Positions 61,101-64,000 of a DNA stretch of 64,000 bases are shown in pieces (position 1 is the first letter of the stretch; every line of letters starts with the position of its first letter). This DNA is from Phoronis australis (Eukaryota > Phoronida > Phoronidae). Location: NCBI GenBank assembly GCA_002633005.1, contig NMRA01000002.1, forward strand, positions 1,519,023-1,583,022. The letters are read 5' to 3'. The position numbers and the translations under genes were made by a program. The notes under the pieces are model-generated. The model searched no databases and was not told the DNA's origin. It saw only the letters and a list, made by a program, of their open reading frames with translations.

Positions 61101-63834
61101 TTAGGCTAAAATCTATTCAATATTACAACACTTCTCTAAACGCTAAAAAAAACTGGCAGCTACTGAGTGAACAACCATACAATTAAACATTACCCAGCCC
61201 AGGTACCTGGATTTTTACAGTGAGAGAGTACATGACTCAAACAAGGGAAGACAATATTTTGTCCTCTCTGAATCGTGTGGTATGTATTAAAATGAAGTAC
61301 CAGTGTTTCAAAGTCTTCATTCAAGTCACGAGATTGTTATCATACCTCTGTGTAGGTCATGAGGCCGAAAACAATTGTATGAGAGAAATGATATTTAGCG
61401 TTGAATCTGTCACACACATACAGCAATCAACTGATAAAAGCGGAAAAGATATACTATTGAAACACAACCACATTTAGAAAAACAGGTAAAGAATATCTGT
61501 ACTCACAGAAAACTGTGGCATTTTTCTTAATAAATTTATTAGGGTCCTGAACATCTCTGTGCCTGCAGCAGAGTGCGAGTCCAGCAACTTGACAGCTTGG
61601 TCGATCTGGCCTCGCAGAACAAAGGTATGCACCTGCAACAGGACCAAGCATAAATATCCTAATAATTAGACTGGTAACTCCCTCTGGTGGTCTGATGCAC
61701 AAACACCCTATTGATAGCCAAAAGGCTTTCAATGCATAAAATGACGAGCCCTCAAGTCAATCTATCGAGCCTGGTTTAAAGCAATCAAGAATTATCAGTT
61801 CTTCTATCATGTTGCTGTCACCAGTGATAGCATGGTAATGGTGATGATGGCAATAATAGGACAGGTGGCCTCCTACCTTGAACATTTCTGTGTCTTGAAA
61901 GAGAGACGACGTTTCTAACTGTATAAATGCGTGCCTTGAGGTAATGACATGAGACCAACAGATGCACCGTAGCAAGCTCTAAATCTATTTAGATGTTAAA
62001 AAAGGGGGCCTTTAATCATTACCACCACCAGGTGAATATACAGTCCATGGTGTTGTCCACAAAAATTAAAGAATGAAACATAGGTGGTTATAGAGCATAT
62101 TCATATCCATAGCACTTGCCACTATAACAGCATTGTTACCTCAAGGCAAAGAAATGAGTTGACATGGCTTTACGACATCACTGAGAGAGTGAATACCTAC
62201 CGCAGCCCAGTAGTCATTGTGACTGTCAGGGTTGTCCTCCTGAAGAATGTCAGGCAACAGTCTCTCTGCTCCAGCAAAGTGTAACCTCAGCCAGTCAAGT
62301 AGCTTCACCATAAGGATACCACCTACAATACATAGTGTTGGGTGCTGACAACAGCACGTGTTTCTACAAGTTTTACAACTTCAGTTTGGCCAACTGAGAC
62401 AGACTTAAAAATAATTAAAATGGTCACTAGAGGGCCTGCGCACAATCTATCAAACCTGTCCAAAATTGGGAAGATGTCACCATTGTTAATTGAAACATAT
62501 TTGCCACATTTTGTAAAAATCAGGGAAGATACAGAGGCAAATGCAAAAAAAATGTGACCATGGAGATACAGAAGTAGTCGGCTCTGTCTGAAAGTCACTG
62601 TCAACTGCCAACAGTTTCTCGGGAACACAACTGCCAAACCTCAGAAACATCCTGCCAGCGGTTCAGGAGATACAGCAGCAGATGTCAGATGCCCAGACAG
62701 AAATGACGACATACATAAGAAATACCATCGGTATCACACAATAAGCCATCAGCCTCAGTGATTATGCCACACAACTATATCCACAAATGGCCATGTGGTC
62801 TCAGTGGTGATTTGTAATGCACTGCATTTAATAAGTACCCTGCCAATGTGATATAACTGTTATTATCCAACAGATAACTCTTATGCAAGCGGGCCCTCCT
62901 CAAGTTATTTAATAAGGACAAAGTAATATTAATTTAGTCTGTATTTTTGTTATTTATGATCTGAAGCCAAGATTGTCAAATTTTACAAATCTCAACTCAA
63001 AATTGACCAATATCAAACTATAAGTTTGAAATTTTATTGTTAGCAGCCCATTTAATTGGTCAGTTTATGACTCTAATAAAGTTTGGTGCCCCCAAAGCGT
63101 TCTATAATCTCATAAATTTCATCTAGGTGATGCTACAGTAATAAGCAGGTCAGACTCAATAATTACTAATGCACAACCAGATGTCTCCACAAACATCACT
63201 GCAGGTGAGTTTTCTAAACTCCTGTCTTAGCACAAGATGTCCATTACTCCAAATGATTTTTCCGAACACCTCACTTACCAGCAGGTGTCTCCACAAACAG
63301 TATTTGGGCCAGACTCCAGATGAGCTCAATTAATTCAAATAGCTGCAGTTGTTGTTCATAAACCCCAAGCTCGCCTGAGGTGCCTGTAAAAAGAAGTCAC
63401 TCTCTGAGCCATAATGAAACAACTCGTTTCAAACACAAAGCAACAAGTTTTAACACGTGTGTCCACTCTACTAAATGCACATAAAATAATGTGACGCAAA
63501 AGTGGAGCAATTTGAAATACTTAATCAGAAACTTTAAACTGTGATTCATCGTTGTCATGAATGAAAGGGATGGAAACACTGTTCTGTCATTAGAAATTTG
63601 CTGTAATGACAGTTCATTGTCAGTCATACTAGCTGTGAAGGGGACTAAAATGGCAGAGGTGGGGGTCTTTTGTCTGATTATGATTGGCATGTACCATTAA
63701 TAATAACTGTTTTATATTTTGTAAGATAGCCAGTAACTACGAGAGTGCCAGCTAGGGCCGTACCCATCGATTCCTTGAAATCATCTAAACAAGCCTTGAT
63801 GATAGACTGGTACTGACGGCCAAACTTGATGTAC
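36365..63834 (-). CDS. NUP85: Nucleoporin NUP85, 5' end outside the window
   Basis: Fifteen coding exons, in transcript order: 63764-63834, 63279-63383, 62201-62322, 61507-61632, 60737-60859, 59685-59920, 58539-58622, 58067-58132, 56943-56993, 56102-56320, 53642-53742, 52740-52839, 39641-39692, 37515-37625, 36365-36466. Phases agree at every junction, giving 555 residues plus a split codon. Human NUP85 has 656, so about 100 N-terminal residues lie to the right. Landmarks: [86 protein letters not shown] and [15 protein letters not shown] at the C-terminus. NUP85 is an alpha-helical scaffold subunit of the Y (Nup107-160) complex of the nuclear pore. Two PHYHIP-like genes lie antisense in the intron between 39692 and 52740. 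The first donor in the window (ATGG|GTACGG) is weak but is the one that fits the phase. Confidence 0.95.
38450..39640. repeat. Minisatellite, 41-bp unit, ~28 copies, abutting NUP85 exon
   Basis: Unit on + strand: ATGAAGCTCAATACGTGCAC, then ATACAATACATGTATTACCTC. Two variants (ACGTGCAC and ACAAGGAC) often alternate, suggesting an 82-bp higher-order unit. The array touches the donor of the 39641-39692 NUP85 exon: read on the minus strand, exon and donor are GGATGAG|GTAATACATG, and many units contain ATGAG|GTAATACATG. About 12 of 28 units keep this exactly; others read ATGAC|GTAATA or lose GT. Not a CRISPR array: no spacers, eukaryotic context. Confidence 0.95.
41091..41201. repeat. 60-bp tandem duplication upstream of PHYHIP-like gene A
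   Basis: Two copies of ATCAACAAAACRCATGACCT followed by GAAATGCRCTTAGTTCAAA lie exactly 60 bp apart, about 110-220 bp before the start codon. Each contains TGACCT, a nuclear-receptor half site on the other strand. Confidence 0.8.
41314..43208 (+). CDS. PHYHIP-like protein A, two exons, nested in NUP85
   Basis: Exons 41314-41584 and 42481-43208 join at G|AA (Glu) to give 332 residues; human PHYHIP has 330. Exon 1 (residues 1-90) occupies the place of the fibronectin-III-type domain of PHYHIP, with a beta-rich pattern ([20 protein letters not shown]). Exon 2 starts EYSKAQLD and carries the family core: [68 protein letters not shown] and the terminal CRVCNV (PHYHIP has CKTCNI). PHYHIP is known as a brain-expressed partner of phytanoyl-CoA hydroxylase; the biochemical role of invertebrate relatives is unknown. 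I chose ATG 41314 as the first in-frame ATG. AATAAA at 43400-43405 is a possible 3' end. It lies antisense inside a NUP85 intron, beside paralogue B. Confidence 0.88.
43410..46250. other. Interval between the two PHYHIP-like genes
   Basis: No exon is recognisable on either strand. A CT-rich stretch lies at about 44300-44344 and a short (CA)n run near 45170. Short open frames (for example 45643-45927) show no family features. Confidence 0.5.
46254..46261 (+). promoter_or_regulatory. TATA box and kappaB-like site of PHYHIP-like gene B
   Basis: TATAAATA is placed about 130-160 bp before the candidate start codons. Just downstream GGAATTTCCC (46269-46278) is a perfect palindromic kappaB-type sequence. 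The related word TTTCCCCAAAAATCCC recurs near 46346. Function inferred from motif only. Confidence 0.4.
46386..51877 (+). CDS. PHYHIP-like protein B, two exons, nested in NUP85
   Basis: Exons 46386-46668 and 51096-51877 join at G|AA. From ATG 46386 the product has 354 residues; from ATG 46416, which aligns with the start of paralogue A (MEVT versus MVEVT), 344. I favour 46416. Exon 1 corresponds to the fibronectin-III-type domain and ends RVTWRAG, like A's IVVRAG, but is otherwise very different from A. Exon 2 is clearly paralogous: [75 protein letters not shown]. It has an extra segment around [13 protein letters not shown], and a longer C-terminal tail. AATAAA at 51886-51891 is only 9 bases past the stop; another is at 52093-52098. 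The 4.4-kb intron is packed with repeats, including a minisatellite, a long foldback and a nested transposon. Confidence 0.87.
46727..46886. repeat. Minisatellite, 25-bp unit, ~6 copies
   Basis: The unit CACCAAGTCTACCCCATGGC then ACTGT is repeated, with ATGGC/ATGCC/GTGGC variants, starting about 58 bp after the exon 1 donor of PHYHIP-like gene B. Overlapping open frames in this stretch are the repeat. Confidence 0.92.
46985..47115. mobile_element. Family B element fragment
   Basis: CTATCAAAGTCACGTTACTG, GTAGAGGGACACTTTTGGAG and CAATTCCTTCAAGTTCAA match the left arm of the 17060 and 10204 elements. No partner arm was identified. Confidence 0.5.
47618..48640. mobile_element. Long foldback element, ~1 kb
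   Basis: The arms are inverse over at least 280 bp (47618-47905 against 48350-48640). Shared words include GGCCTTT at the ends, AGCAAAATACCTTAT and AAATATATACC. An inner block with GGGAGTTGTGCGTCTACATG faces its inverse near 48240-48275. It carries no transposase. It lies in the intron of PHYHIP-like gene B. Confidence 0.7.
49200..49955 (+). pseudogene. THAP-domain/transposase N-terminus of Kolobok element, frameshifted and truncated
   Basis: The frame from ATG 49200 opens [10 protein letters not shown] and shows the THAP C2CH zinc module: the early cysteine pair, LHRF, a conserved Trp (TWLVH), CGEH, and DAIPSVL as the AVPTF-like box. This frame stops at 49631. A second frame (from about 49495) carries a Ser/Glu-rich linker to 49851, and the original frame resumes before about 49805 with CQVCGEGV, then [18 protein letters not shown] and VRGM, which I recognise as the start of the transposase core of Kolobok/THAP proteins. 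It ends at a stop at 49953-49955. Two compensating frameshifts and loss of the catalytic region make it a pseudogene. A free THAP fragment of about 143 residues could still be made. Confidence 0.75.
49870..50259 (-). CDS. P2X7-ballast-like (cysteine-rich domain) ORF of Kolobok element, C-terminally truncated
   Basis: The 129-codon frame starts [18 protein letters not shown]. Order: acidic Ser/Asp-rich N-terminus, YMFEPEY, a charged segment, then [19 protein letters not shown]. The spacing W-C-x-C-x2-C ... M-x-T-x3-C-x-C-C matches the zinc-binding cysteine-rich cytoplasmic (ballast) domain known from P2X7 receptors and from many free-standing invertebrate proteins usually named P2X7-like. There is no channel part. 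The last 30 or so residues read antisense through the transposase remnant, so the authentic domain stops near LLDMV and the rest is a deletion-junction artefact. Role in the element is unknown. I chose ATG 50259; the frame upstream lacks ATG. Confidence 0.6.
   Translation of the reverse strand: MAGVGDPYHSDSSVSDGDLVHSSGDEEFFHGHSVGGYMFEPEYNEAEYAQAQAAVERNEAATEDRRGDTSWCKCTVCIVMPTSMECLCCSEFDEAKPLLDMVKWTSAYHGQRNNCPTCQSVPQHTPTGW
52107..52156. repeat. (ATT)n microsatellite
   Basis: An ATT/TTA trinucleotide run of about 16 units follows the poly(A) signals of PHYHIP-like gene B. Confidence 0.95.
54208..54417. mobile_element. Foldback element with internal tRNA-like B box
   Basis: Inverted ends of about 60 bp share CCATCTGTTGGCCACATCAC and GTGACCT; arms at about 54209-54270 and 54355-54416. 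The interior, read on the minus strand, has GGGTTCGAGTCTCG, a good pol III B-box match. It lies in an intron of NUP85. Confidence 0.6.
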
Positions 63835-64000
63835 CTGAAATAGAATGTAGTAATTTATCATAACACCTCAGGTCCCTTGAAGTTCGAAAACCTTATACTT
63901 AGATTCTGAATCGTATTAACTCATCTCAAACTAATGTTAAGAGCTGGCATGACAGTATATTTGCATTCAGGGTCACTTGGTTGCATCTCGTATTTAATAA

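Overview
This is a metazoan nuclear genome window: AT-rich, intron-dense, full of inverted-repeat DNA transposons and minisatellites, with GT-AG introns at positions that reconstruct proteins close in length to their human relatives. The species is not determinable from the sequence alone. A marine invertebrate, possibly a slowly evolving deuterostome such as a hemichordate or cephalochordate, is my inference. There is one assembly gap (N, 10723-11428).

Layout. 1-6.4 kb: no recognisable gene, several repeats. 6.4-8.6 kb (+): a small TATA-driven four-exon gene for a 78-residue secreted or membrane-anchored peptide precursor with two 26-residue repeats, each holding an R-I-A-R processing-like site; I recognise no family. 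8.6-16.3 kb: mobile-element debris around the gap. 16.4-33.2 kb (+): complete TMEM104 (9 coding exons, 497 aa). 36.4-63.8 kb (-): NUP85, 15 coding exons giving about the last 555 residues; its 5' end lies beyond the right edge. The two genes are tail-to-tail. Both human orthologues lie on 17q25.1, so this looks like retained linkage.

Inside one 13-kb NUP85 intron (39693-52739), on the opposite strand, sit two tandem PHYHIP-like genes, each with an exon 1 that looks like a fibronectin-III-type domain and a long exon 2 for the PHYHIP core. The intron of the second holds a small terminal-inverted-repeat element, interrupted at a TTAA by a 1.66-kb Kolobok-type transposon. That element keeps a frameshifted THAP/transposase start and, convergently, an ORF resembling the cysteine-rich cytoplasmic domain of P2X7 receptors.

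Three minisatellites start at or just after splice donors. The one in NUP85 (41-bp unit, about 28 copies) appears to have copied the exon end and donor itself, leaving about a dozen intact decoy donors in the sense orientation.

All exon models come from reading splice sites, reading-frame phase and remembered homologues; no alignment or expression data were available.
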